A model generated the notes under the pieces. The model was not told the origin of the DNA. It did not search any database and saw nothing but the letters and a program-made list of their open reading frames with translations. The position numbers and the translations under genes are program-made. 64,000 bases of DNA from Ophioderma brevispina (taxonomy: Eukaryota; Echinodermata; Ophiuroidea; Amphilepidida; Ophiodermatidae): positions 1-64,000 of the forward strand of contig JAMKCH010007133.1 in NCBI GenBank assembly GCA_023653785.1, given 5' to 3'. The first letter of the stretch is position 1; every line of letters starts with the position of its first letter. This document shows, piece by piece, positions 47,941-58,976 of the stretch.

Positions 47941-50900
47941 ACAGCGAACGTCTTTATATGAACATAATTGGGATGTGTCCAACCAAGTTTGGTTCCTTTA
48001 TACTACTCCATCCTTAAACTTGTGTAAGTAATTTTGGAAAGTCATAACAAGTTTCTATTTAAAGTTAATACGAAAAGATGAATGCAAACAATACCATTTA
48101 TGTTTAAATAATTTGTATGAATATTTTTTTAATCTTAACCCATAAGTTTAAATATCTTAACAAACACCTTTCCCAGTAAATTCTGCCACACATGATTTTG
48201 TCCCTAATTTTGAAAAAGTCTAGCCAACATGGCTGATTAAAGCAGATTTGGCCATTTAACTGTTTGGCTAAATTGAATTGAAAACACATTATAAACATGA
48301 TAATAGCAAAACAGACCCAACCGGTCTGTATGTATACTCAAAACAACCAGCCACACAAACATTATAGTGAAAACATACATAGAAAAGCACCTTTTCGGTA
48401 ACATTAAGGGTTTTTTTATTTTGACCTTAGGTCAATACGAAAATGATGAAGTGGTGACAAATGGCAGTGGAACACAGGATTTTATTTGCGTACATTTCTT
48501 GCAGCATATGTTGTGTTTACTAGTAGACGGTTGTTTTGTATTATGAATGCAACGTGGACCACATATCTACAATGTTGTAAAGACATTTTTGACTAAGATA
48601 AGCTTGTAATCTGAACACCTATTTAGGGATATATTTTAGCCTATTATTTAGGCCTATGTGTATACATTAGACCTATCTGTTTTTACTTAAACAATGAACA
48701 CGTGACTTAACAATGCTGGAAAGCTGTTTTAAAACCCGTAGTAAATTGTCTATTCTGCACATTTCCTTCAAATTATCAGGTAAAAGGAGAGATGCGCGTA
48801 TTAGGCGTATGAAAGTCGATGTTATGTTTCCCGTAACCCGCCCGCGTTATGATTTTCTGCCCGCGTTTGAGATGCTGAAATCCCTAAAAAGTTCATTATT
48901 TTGTATTTTAAAGAAAATATCAAGGGTTTTTCTTGTGATCACATCTTGTGAATGTGATTTTAGTAGATTTTAAATCAAAGAACAGTTGCAAAATCATTTT
49001 TAAATGCAGGGTGGTGGTTTGGTTTGAGCATGCTGAAAGTTGGTGAAATGGCTGTTTCTTCAAAATTACGAATAATGAATAATGAAAAATGAAATAGTTG
49101 CCTCATTATGATTTGCAAAAAATGTTACGGGAAAAATAACATTGACTTTCATTGGCCTTATCAATTATACACCAACAATGTGAATTAATGCAAAAACTAC
49201 GCTAAGACCACTTTTGGCCCGAGATAGGGAATTCCACATACCCAGACAAGCTCAAAACATGGTCAGGCCTCGAACCAACCTGCGTAAACATAAAATTCAG
49301 TGGCTCGGTTATACTATAGTGTAGTAAAACTAATCTTGACCTGAATTAAAAACACATAGCATGCATCAATGAAGGAATGTGACCGACGAATGAATTATAA
49401 TAATGTCAATTACAGTCATTAATTCGTTATAAACTAGTCACCATGGTGATGACTGACCGAACGGTGTTGTACCTCACAAGACGATAGGTAGAGAAATTAT
49501 TATAACGACAATAAATCAACATTGATGATAAATGAATGTTTTTCAATACAATGTGCATTTTGGGTGAGGTCTGAATAATGTCTATGAAGGTCATGGAGAT
49601 AGAAAACTACGACCAGAAAGCTGAAAGACCACTCTATTCTGACATTACTGACAATCAAGGGCGCAACCTCTGATATCGTTTGGTAGGGTATGTAAATTTA
49701 CTACAATTACTTATTAGTTGAATACATGATCAGAGTTCTACAAAGTGAGGAAGCCGGAGCACCGTTCACAGGAAATGAATGACAATTTTGAGAAAATCCT
49801 TTAAAAAATTGTTCAGAGCCAATGACATATTTTAAGTGAGGATTTTTTTTCTCCTGAGGAAGAAATAAGTTTGTAGAACGCGCACAGGATCATGATCAAC
49901 CCCTTTCTTTCCGCTTTTGCTCGAAGAAGTTGCACAGATCCTGGCGTTTCTCGGTGCCGCGGTAACAGGACGAAGAGCTTCTTCAGAAACCCGCGAAACT
50001 CATCAACATAAAATAAAACAAAAACACGAATGGATGTTCCTATCAGAGAGTTTTGCGATTACCAAAAAACTCCCAAATTTTGAGGTGGTTATTTTGGTGT
50101 GTATGTACGGTATGACCTGGTTTGAATGCTGCAGGCATCATGGCAGGGCCAGATTTATGCCCAGCCTGTGCCACCCAGCGCTTACCTGTCATCAGGATAT
50201 AACGTCATAAAATAGAGTGACAATTATTACACTTCATCATCTAGTTAAGAATAGGTATTGAGTGACTTCTGTCCTAGCATGTGGTCATATTTATAGTGAA
50301 CCCGACATTCTTCAACACAATTCATAAATTATCGATCACCACAAGAAATCACAATATTGCAATGCAAACATGCTAATAGTAATAAAGGTCATCTGTCACA
50401 GTTTGCGATTACCAAGAAAGTAGTACCAATATACAGATTATTACATGAGGCAAGACTTTGTTCTCCTTAAACTGACTGTTAAAACTGCATAATTCAATTT
50501 ATGACTACTTGAATTACCTAGGATCAATGAGCATTATCATGCACAACCTTCCAATCCAATGTTCATTCATAGTTTTTCAAAATATGCCCAAATTCATTTA
50601 ACATACGATGAAACCTTAAGAAAACAGCATAAAATGTGTTTGTTTACAACACTCCACATTACAATTGGAGTATTGTTTATTTTGGGGTCAATGTCAGACC
50701 ATCTCGCTGAGCTCGCAGTCTTGTACTAGTAAGGAAACTTGTTTTCCGGCTGCTGAATTAGGCAGTACATTTCTGTAGTCATAATTGATTATCGTGACAT
50801 TCAATAATATACATTACTATGCTATACTCTTCTCCGATGTACCCGAATGTATAGTAAACTCTGTTAGTGTGTTTTCTTGAAGACACAACATGAAAGAACA

Positions 50901-53205
50901 ATGTGATACAAGATAAGTCCAAGCAACCCATGTGTTTGTTTTGTTTTCATCATAGAAAGTATTGTATGTCCTTTATAGCAATAATAAGTTTTATTTTAAT
51001 CGGATTTAGTATTAATATGATCGAGTTAAGCAATAGTCAAAATACAATGCTCCATAGAACCCAATAGTAACAAAAAAAGTCGAAAACAGATGACTTTTAT
51101 TACAAAATCGCCCATTATGAACAAAATAACCATGCAGCTTCAAAATAATTCATAGGACAGATTTTAGTGTGAGCAATATCAAGTTATGAACATGCAAACA
51201 GAGCAACATGCAAATAAGCGCAAATTGTACTTTATGGGTTGATTTTTGTATGTTCAAATATTTTCTTGCTAAACTCAATATGACTGCAATATTCACGCCC
51301 AAGTTTTTCACGTGGCCATGTTTATTCACGCCCATGTAATTCACGCGAGTAGCCTATTAAAGAAATCAATTAGGTTTTACTGAATTTACCCTGTTGTTCC
51401 GTTATGTTTCTCATAATTCCAGCAATTGATTTCTTATCACCTGTGATCATCTATGATATCATTATCAATTTCAATGAGCAGAAACAATTTACTGCTAATA
51501 CAGTTTTCAAAATGATTAGAACCAACACGTCCTGAGTGGCACCTGTGGAAACGTGGAGTCAAGGATGAAACACTTTTGACACCTTGACAGTTTAACGCGG
51601 GAAATTTGGATGAAATCGCGTTTCCGATTCTAGCAGACTACAATTTCCCAGTGTCTGTGTATGACTATATCCATCATTTTGGCGCCCTTTACCCTTGGTA
51701 ATAGCTTTGTGTAATAGCGTAACGGCAATCGTGGTAATGACTGTAGAAATGTATTCTTGGCAATGGCTGAAGGACGGATTTCAAATATTCAATGAGGGGA
51801 TAAGAAGTAGGTGGCTTCGTTGAGAACTTTTTTTCAAACAAAAGGCTTTTTTGCCTTACACGCTTGGCTATAAAATGATATCAGAGTTTTGTCAAGATTT
51901 ATAATTCACGAGACTTATAAATGGTTGTACAATGTACTTCAGGATCGATGTGTGTGCATGAATTTTTGAAATCATTTAGGCCTAAAGCCCGCCTACTATT
52001 AAAAGTACAATTGCAGGCATTGGCAAGGTTTTCCAACTTGTTATTCCGTTAATGAAAGACATTCAAATAAGTTGTATAGCAACAACAAGATTGTAAAGTC
52101 TACATCAGCTTTAACATCTGCAACCTGAATTCAACAGTAGTGTTATGGAATGGGCGAGGCCATTTGCCGTCCCCCTTAGAACTACAATTATCTTCCAAAT
52201 CCTGCGGGTGCTATACCCACCCCCCCCAACAGAGAAGTCCTCAATATCGTAATGAATTAGGCTTTGTACCGGTGCAAAGAAACTTAGAGTCCACTGACAC
52301 TATAGAGTGTCCGAGCTTACAGGTTAACATATACGGAATAACTTGACCGTGACCTTGGAGACGAGGCTATTGGGTAACAGTTGTGAAACAATGTGCGTAC
52401 AGCCCACAACGGAAAACACACTAACAGCAGATTGGGTGGTGGGAATCTAGATATATGACATCCGATTCTGGGAGTCATGAATTGGGTCATGATTTTGATA
52501 TCACCGTTGGCCTGTTAAGATTTTGGGGGGGGGGGGGGTTTGCAATCTCTTGTGTTGACCTGGTCCCCTGAGACGATCAGGTTTCTTGTCCCCGCCGAAC
52601 GAGTTCGGAACGGTGACTAGAAAAATGAGCGCGTCGTTCGTCCGTTTCGTCCGTTCGTCGGCCGTCACCGTCTCGTTCGTCCGTGACAAAAATGTTCACC
52701 CATGTTGTATACGATTTAATCTGGGTTCCAGGTAGGGCGAACATGAAGTAACTTGGTTGAAAGAAGCGGGTTGATGAGTTCTCGACCTGATTTATTGTGG
52801 CCGGTTAAATATGCTATTAAGTATCTAATTTGCAATAATTTATGAGAGTTATTCCTGTAATGCCCCCTGGTACATGTTTTTCTGGAGTTCCGTAAGCGTA
52901 AATGATGTAACTTGGTGGAAACTGGCTTAAGAGTATGTTTACCGAATTTAGATTTTGGGGGCATATTCGGGCAAATTGAGTAAAATGCCACTGAGCAATA
53001 ATATGCAAAATCAGCGGTAATTGCTATATTTTTGCAACAAGTACATCGGATACTCAAATTCCTGCACTGCATGAAAGCCTATGAAGGGCACCTCTTTTTT
53101 GGCAATTTTGGCAAGTATATGATCTATGCGGCCTTAGGTATAATGAGCTATTAATATGCGTAAGTGCTGTTAGGCACATTCCCTTCGCTACATGAGACTG
53201 CTATG
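47941..53205. other. Long non-coding stretch, no exon seen
   Basis: About 5.2 kb without a supportable exon. A short locally GC-rich patch at 49900-49995 and a GGCAGGGCCAGATTTATGCCC segment near 50143-50163 may be transposon crumbs. A repeat family B copy lies at 52262-52445. A cluster of CGTTCGTCCG-type words lies at 52628-52684, after a G run at 52526-52540. Confidence 0.4.
52262..52445 (+). repeat. Dispersed repeat family B, copy 3
   Basis: AAAGAAACTTAGAGTCC, AGAGTGTCCGAGC, TACGGAATAACTTGACCGTGACC and GGAGACGAGGC match 7470-7640 in order and orientation, with indels. This is the only dispersed repeat I recognise between 39 and 58 kb. Confidence 0.65.
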
Positions 53206-53209
53206 CTAT

Positions 53210-53665
53210 AGGGGAAGGGGTGAGGGTGTGGGGGGGGGGTGAGGTGTTTGGGGAGGGGGTGTAGTTTGCGGGGGTTGGGGAGGGAGTTGGGTATTGTGGG
53301 GTGTTGGGGAGGTGGGTTGGGTATTGGCGAGGGTGTTTGGGAAGGGGTTGTTGTGGTTGCGGGGTGGTTGGTGAGGGGGTGGTAGTGTTTTTGTCGGGGT
53401 GTTGGGGAGGGTGTGGGAGTGTTGCGGGGTTTTGGGGCGGGATGAGGGTGTTGCGGGGTGTTTTGGGAGGGAAATGGCGGGTTGCTGGGTGGTTTGGAAG
53501 GGGAGGTGTTTTACAGGGTATTGGGGTGGGGTTGGGGTTTTGAAGGGTGTTAGGAGGGGTGGGTGTGTGTGGGGGTGTTGGGGATGAGGGGTGGGAGGGG
53601 GTTGGGTTATTGGGGGCGGTTGTTGGAGTGGGTGGGGTGTTGCGGGGTATTGCGGGGGGTGGAGT
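53210..53665 (+). repeat. G-rich GTTGGGG-type repeat tract
   Basis: About 455 bases consist mostly of G with spaced T/TG/GT and few A or C. Runs of three or more G are spaced by 1-7 bases throughout. Units such as GGTGTTGGGGAGGG recur. The Pro/Thr-rich minus-strand frame (53201-53668) and Gly-rich plus frames are compositional. This strand has strong G-quadruplex potential. Confidence 0.9.
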
Positions 53666-54515
53666 CATGAAGTTGCATTTATTTCGTGTTAGTTATCGCA
53701 ACATTCGGCGGAGACATTATTACGCATCGCGTAAATCGGAGTTCGCCTTTTTTTCATTTACACGTAATGGCAAATACTTGTTCTGGACCTTTGTGCCTAA
53801 ATAAAAAGAATTACCTAATTTTTGTGCAAAGCTTTAAAAAAACTGGAAATGCTGCACAATCTTCCAGAAAAAATTAAACGATGCCTGTCTTCACCAGGAA
53901 TCTGAAAGAATCCTATAGAGTGAACTTATTTTCATACAAAACGTGTTACCAACAAGAAGTAACCCAAACTATTTTTTCATCATGCACGCAAACGGATACT
54001 GACACGCCAGCGTATTCCTGCCTTCACCTAGATGTTGGCAGGCCATGATCTCAGGCTATCCAGGTTCAAAGGAATGTCAAATCATGACGGACGCTGAGGT
54101 CATTGTTTATTTTCACTTGAACAACCACAACAAAATCTGATTTGATTGTAACACTGAGAACTGAATGAGTGACTATAGCCCTTTTGAAAGTGCGATTGGC
54201 GTTGTCATGGTTACAGTGTCATCAGTTCACAACGGTGTACACTGTCACCTACTTTGTCAAATTTGTATATGAAAGTTCTAGTTTGGTTGCGGCGACAATT
54301 TTTATTTTGTGGATCATTTTCGAAGATAATCACAGGTTGGCCGTTTAAAAAAAAACTGGTATGGCTTGGAGTCGCACATTCCATGTCTAATTGTGTTCCC
54401 ATTTGTTCTACCGTACCATTGTTTCCAGCAGTATAGAAGCCAATAGCCCTCGTCTATAATGTTTTCATGGTTCATTCCGTATATGGTTTCGTGCAAGCAG
54501 GACGCAATAATCTTT
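53666..54515. other. Non-coding gap
   Basis: Nothing recognised. Confidence 0.4.
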
Positions 54516-54519
54516 TGAT

Positions 54520-54943
54520 CTTACTACTTAGCATACACCATCAAGATATCAACTGCGCATAGTTATATACCGCCAAGAATATGCGCATAAACCAAAATCT
54601 AATTTAAAAAAATGTTGCATAATTTGTAGAATATAAACCGTTAAAATCATGTTGTAAAAATCATTAAAAATCTATGTATGCACCAATGCTTTTGTTTTAA
54701 TCAACTTTGTGTTTGAGTCCCGAACGATGCATATAGTTCAAAAGACCTACACTAGCTTAAACAGACCGACATAGTTGGCAATGTTGCAGCATATACAATT
54801 GGTTAAATTAACTATAAAAAACAGCGCCACGTGCTTTGAGATCACTAGCTATGCCGAAATATTCACCTTTGCCTGTTTATAACTGGCAATGAATTTCAAC
54901 GTGACCTGATGTCATCTTCAAAGCTTGATATTCTGAGTTTTTT
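54520..54943 (+). repeat. Direct duplication, copy 1
   Basis: Matches 55236-55668. The last part, from AACAGACCGACATAGTTG to GCTTGATATTCTGAG, is nearly identical over about 170 bases. The first part shows small indels. A poly(T) run at 54938-54957 follows copy 1 only. No coding frame is preserved between the copies. Confidence 0.85.
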
Positions 54944-54957
54944 TTTTTTTTTTTTTT

Positions 54958-55235
54958 GACAATTCTTGGCAGCTGACATCAGTTATGAGGGTCGATTATT
55001 GAGGTACTACAGTGATCATTAACAAGAATAAGTGATCTTGAATCAACATTTACGATACCACTATTTATACCATAATCAGTTTTCAGTCAAAGTCACCTAC
55101 ACAAGCAATTTTTGCTTGGAAAATGTTATTTATCTCTCAATTCTTGGCTATTTTTGGATGTTTTTAATAATTCTGCCATTGCGCGGGGCATACATTGGTG
55201 CCCAGCACCAAAATGTTTCTTGTTATCTTTGTATA
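54958..55235. other. Spacer between duplicated blocks
   Basis: A short plus-strand frame (55032-55280) crosses into copy 2 and has no motif. No gene called. Confidence 0.4.
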
Positions 55236-55668
55236 CTTACTACTAAGCATGTCACCATCAAGATATCAACTGCGCAATAGTTATATCTAGTACCGCCAAG
55301 AATATGCTCAATAGACCAAAATCTAATTTTAAAAAATGTTGCTTTTGCAGCAATATACCGTTATAAAATCATGTAGTAAAAATCCGTTAAAAACATGTAT
55401 GCACATATGCATTTTGTTTTAAAATCAACTTTGTGGTTTGAGTCTCGAACTTTGCATATAGTTCAGAAGACCCAGGCTACACCAGCTTAAACAGACCGAC
55501 ATAGTTGTAAATGCTGCAGCATATACAATTGGTTAAATTAACTATAAAAAACAGCGCCACGTGCTTTGAGATCACTATCTATGCCGAAATATTCACCTTT
55601 GCCTGTTTATAACTGGCAATGAATTTCAACGTGACCTGATGTCATCTTCAAAGCTTGATATTCTGAGA
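55236..55668 (+). repeat. Direct duplication, copy 2
   Basis: Second copy of the block at 54520-54943, offset by about 720 bases. Shared landmarks: CACCATCAAGATATCAACTGCGCA, AACAGCGCCACGTGCTTTGAG (a CACGTG E-box in each copy) and ATGCCGAAATATTCACC. Confidence 0.85.
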
Positions 55669-58654
55669 TGATGATTTAGCCGTCTGTCTACCTCCATGAT
55701 ATAATCATCTAGCTTCATACATGCTCTCAAATTAGGCTTAATTTGTCTTCTGCTCAAGCGCTCATGCTGAAATGAGAATCTTCTTGGATAACGTTTCATT
55801 GCTAACATTGACCTTTCACCCTCTGTATGAAATACCGGCTTTATAAAGATTTAAAATGTTTGTATTATACACTTCCAACAAAATTAATTGATGGAAGTCA
55901 GGTGCGGAATCTTGGTTTTAGGTTTGTGTATATGCAGGGGACTGTTGATCTCTGAGTGAAAGATGTCGGATTATTTGAGCAGACATGGAGAGAAGAATGA
56001 GGTTTAGGATCAGATTGAAGACCTTTTAAACCCCGAGAATTGACGGCTGCTGACCCCGCACTGACACCCGGATTTTCGCGTCTTCTCAGGTTTGGAGTCG
56101 TTAACGAAATTCAAGAACACCGGTTTATCTTACGATATGTAAAATATATTAGATATGTAATCAAATAATACAAGACATCAAACAATTAGGGTCTATGCCT
56201 TTATAGGAAAACTGTACCTTTTCGGATTGAAGTCTTAACGAAGTAACCAAATAGTTGCTCGACCCGCTTGAATTTCTTTTGTTTCTTAGATCTCCAATAT
56301 AATGGTCACTCTAACAGATTACTAATTTAAATCAAAGTTGTCAATGTTATTGATATCACAATTATAGACATTTGCTATGGTTATGAAAAGAGTTATTCGA
56401 CGCAATAGTGCTCGACGTAATTGCCTTGATTCCCAATCAATAAAATGTGTAAAACAGTTAATTCTCATGTTATTTCAAGCTGACTTAAAGAGTTAAGTGA
56501 CTCTATTTAGGCCTTACAAAGCTGTGAAGGCTTTGCATTCTTGTCCGCTCTGTTCAGATTTAAATCTCCATGTCGACAAATGTTACAATTTCTCACTTAA
56601 TAAGGTTACTCATTTTGTGTAATGTTTTATCCATGGTATTTCCTTGAATGTCATGAATAGGATATTCGAAGGCCGATTTAACGCTGGGGAGGGCTTACGT
56701 ATAATAGCAGCGTTTCCTTCCCAATTCCTCGTTCAACTTCAACATGTATATTGCTGTATGATTCGTCACATTACTGTTGTTGATTGTCAATGATAGGCTA
56801 CATTTGCGGTTAATTTACTTGCTAGAATAGGCCCTGTTGTGTAGTCTTTTCTGATCAGTCGCCCATTCATGATGGGCGCTAACTCCTGGTTGAGGAGTTT
56901 GCATAATACGTGCCGTATTTCCAGGGTATATTGCGCAACCATATCAAGGGGTTCCTTTATTGGATGGTTACAGGTCGGAGGAAGGGATACGAATGTGTTG
57001 GTGTATTTCAGAGTATCAGGGTAATCGGGAATTATATTTCGAAAAAAAGGATACATGAAATGTTAACTCACCTTCATCAAAATTAAAGAAGGGAAAATAG
57101 ACCTTTCAAATTTAGTAAAGAAATTCCAGCATCATCTCAACCCGGCAAGTAATGCTCTCTCATTCAATACGATGTTGCGTCTTTTTTTCTTGGTGTATGA
57201 CAGGATTATAAAGGTCATAGGTCGTGGAATATGTGTACAGAGTTAAAGGTTAAAGGTTATGCATTAAAACGGAAACTGCACCTGGCGGGATTTCGAAAAG
57301 AAAAATCTGGTAAACTTCGATATTGAATCGTATCCGACAACACCACCGCCGACATGTTTAAACTTTGTGAACTCAAACGAACGGTGACAAAACCAGCAAA
57401 AATGTAAGCCGCAAAAGAACATGGGATCAAGCCAAACGTGTGCTTTCAAAAGGTGGGCTTATTAGAGAGTTTAAAGGTCAACTATTCCTATCTGGAAATT
57501 CAGTCTTGTGTGACCGTACGCGGGGAGTTGTACCCCACAGATGCTTTTTCAGTAATGGTATTCCTGTACCGTAAAAAGCACCTGCTTCTTACGGGGAGCC
57601 TTTAAAAACAGAACTCGTGGTTATAACTAAAGCCTTTGAGTACCATAATGGCTATTATGGTGATTCGTTCATATTCAGTTACAACTCTATAATCAGTTAC
57701 TTCTCCTTATTTATATCTAGCGTGATAGATACATTTTATGATATAATAATGTCCAATTGACACAGCATTGACAATGATGTAACGGTTGTTCATTCTCCGA
57801 GAATTGAATGGAAATAATGTTAAATGATAAAAGGAAGAAAGACGTAGTCGATTGTGTTTTGGTATGGTTTATAAGTTAATAATCGGAGATAGATGGAAAT
57901 AATATGTGGTATACGTTGAAAAAAATCAAAAACAAAACACATACATTTCAAATTTGTGCATTTAAGCTGAAAGAAATAACTTATTATGATGTTTCTTGTT
58001 CAAAACTGTTGTGGGAAATTTTGTTTTATTTTAAAATATTTTCTGAATTAAATTGTAATGTTTCTTGTGTATTGTACATTATAGAGTCTAGAAACGCCGG
58101 AACACCTAGGTTAAAAGGTCAAGCTTAAATTTACGACCACTGAGGTTTGAAAGCTGTCGATTGATTTAGCAATATTATGTCGTTTGTCGGTCATTTCAGA
58201 AGCATGCTCATTGGGACTTGGTTTTATTGCTCATATCACCGCTCCCAGATGGGCTGTAAATATTTCAGGCCCTGACATTTTCGGTGATTTCTACACGGTG
58301 TAGGTTGCGATACGAGGAGGAATTCATTCGCGGGAGTGTTCCCATTTTAGGGGATTCCCTGGTCACGTACCGCCATGCACATTTGACCTCTGACTTCTCA
58401 TGTCATGAAATAATTATACTCTTTTCCGGTGTAAATATTCATGTTCTTTAAAAAAGTGTCAACTATGACATTGGTGTGTTAAGACATAATTGATGTCTTG
58501 TCTTTGGAGATGATTTAACTGTGTCTTGTCATCACCAAGTTATTTAACATTATGATTAATCTAGCTTCAATTATATTGTTAGCAAAACCACATTAAAATT
58601 CTAAATTGCGTCCAAAATGACACAGCAAATTTCCTTCTTTTTCTTTTTATTCAG
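55669..58654. other. Non-coding stretch before terminal exon
   Basis: No exon that I can defend. The minus-strand frame at 56787-57056 (89 codons) has ordinary, non-repetitive composition and a GTAAAT donor-like site near its end, but no family I recognise and no clear acceptor. The polypyrimidine-plus-CAG acceptor for the next exon ends at 58654. Confidence 0.4.
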
Positions 58655-58944
58655 GTCAAACAAAGACAATCATCGGACAATATGGACATGGTGGAGTCAT
58701 GGGCGTGATAAAAGGAATAGTGAGACATCGTTACCATGGTTACACGGATGATGAAGGAAGAGTAGACGACAGACAGCACACTACATATGAGAAGAAATTG
58801 GCGCGAAAACTCACCGCAGCTGAAGAGTGGACCAATTTCTTCTTCGTGAAGATTTTCACTTTCTATGGACTGAGATATTTACTACGAATAATCTTGAAAA
58901 TTTTGAACAGCTACGGTTTGCCAAAGAATTCAGTTCGTCTGTAA
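58655..58944 (+). CDS. Terminal coding exon of an unrecognised protein (partial)
   Basis: A pyrimidine-rich tract ending in TTCAG at 58654 is a strong acceptor. From 58655 one frame, entered with two bases of a split codon, is open to TAA at 58942-58944: about 95 codons. It reads Gln-Thr-Lys-Thr-Ile-Ile-Gly-Gln-Tyr-Gly, then Met at 58699, an acidic segment YTDDEGRVDD, a basic segment KKLARKL, and a hydrophobic stretch FFFVKIFTFYGLRYLLRIIL with basic residues about every four, suggesting an amphipathic or membrane-associated helix. It ends SVRL. I do not recognise the family and find no upstream exon. The alternative is that this is the twist 3' UTR exon and the frame is chance. An internal ATG at 58699 would give 81 residues. 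Confidence 0.5.
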
Positions 58945-58970
58945 ATCTGCTTCTTTTCGTTATGTTTTAA

Positions 58971-58976
58971 AATAAA
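58971..58976 (+). terminator. Poly(A) signal AATAAA
   Basis: A canonical AATAAA lies 27 bases past the TAA of the terminal exon. It supports a transcript 3' end near 58990-59005, whichever gene owns the exon. Confidence 0.6.

Noticed and set aside
50100..50165. SINE-like GGCAGGGCCAGATTTATG segment
   Set aside because: Only one short phrase resembles a repeat, with no second copy in the window to confirm it.
53201..53668. 155-codon Pro/Thr-rich minus-strand frame
   Set aside because: It is the complement of a G-rich simple tract, where stops are rare by composition. No domain or splice signals.
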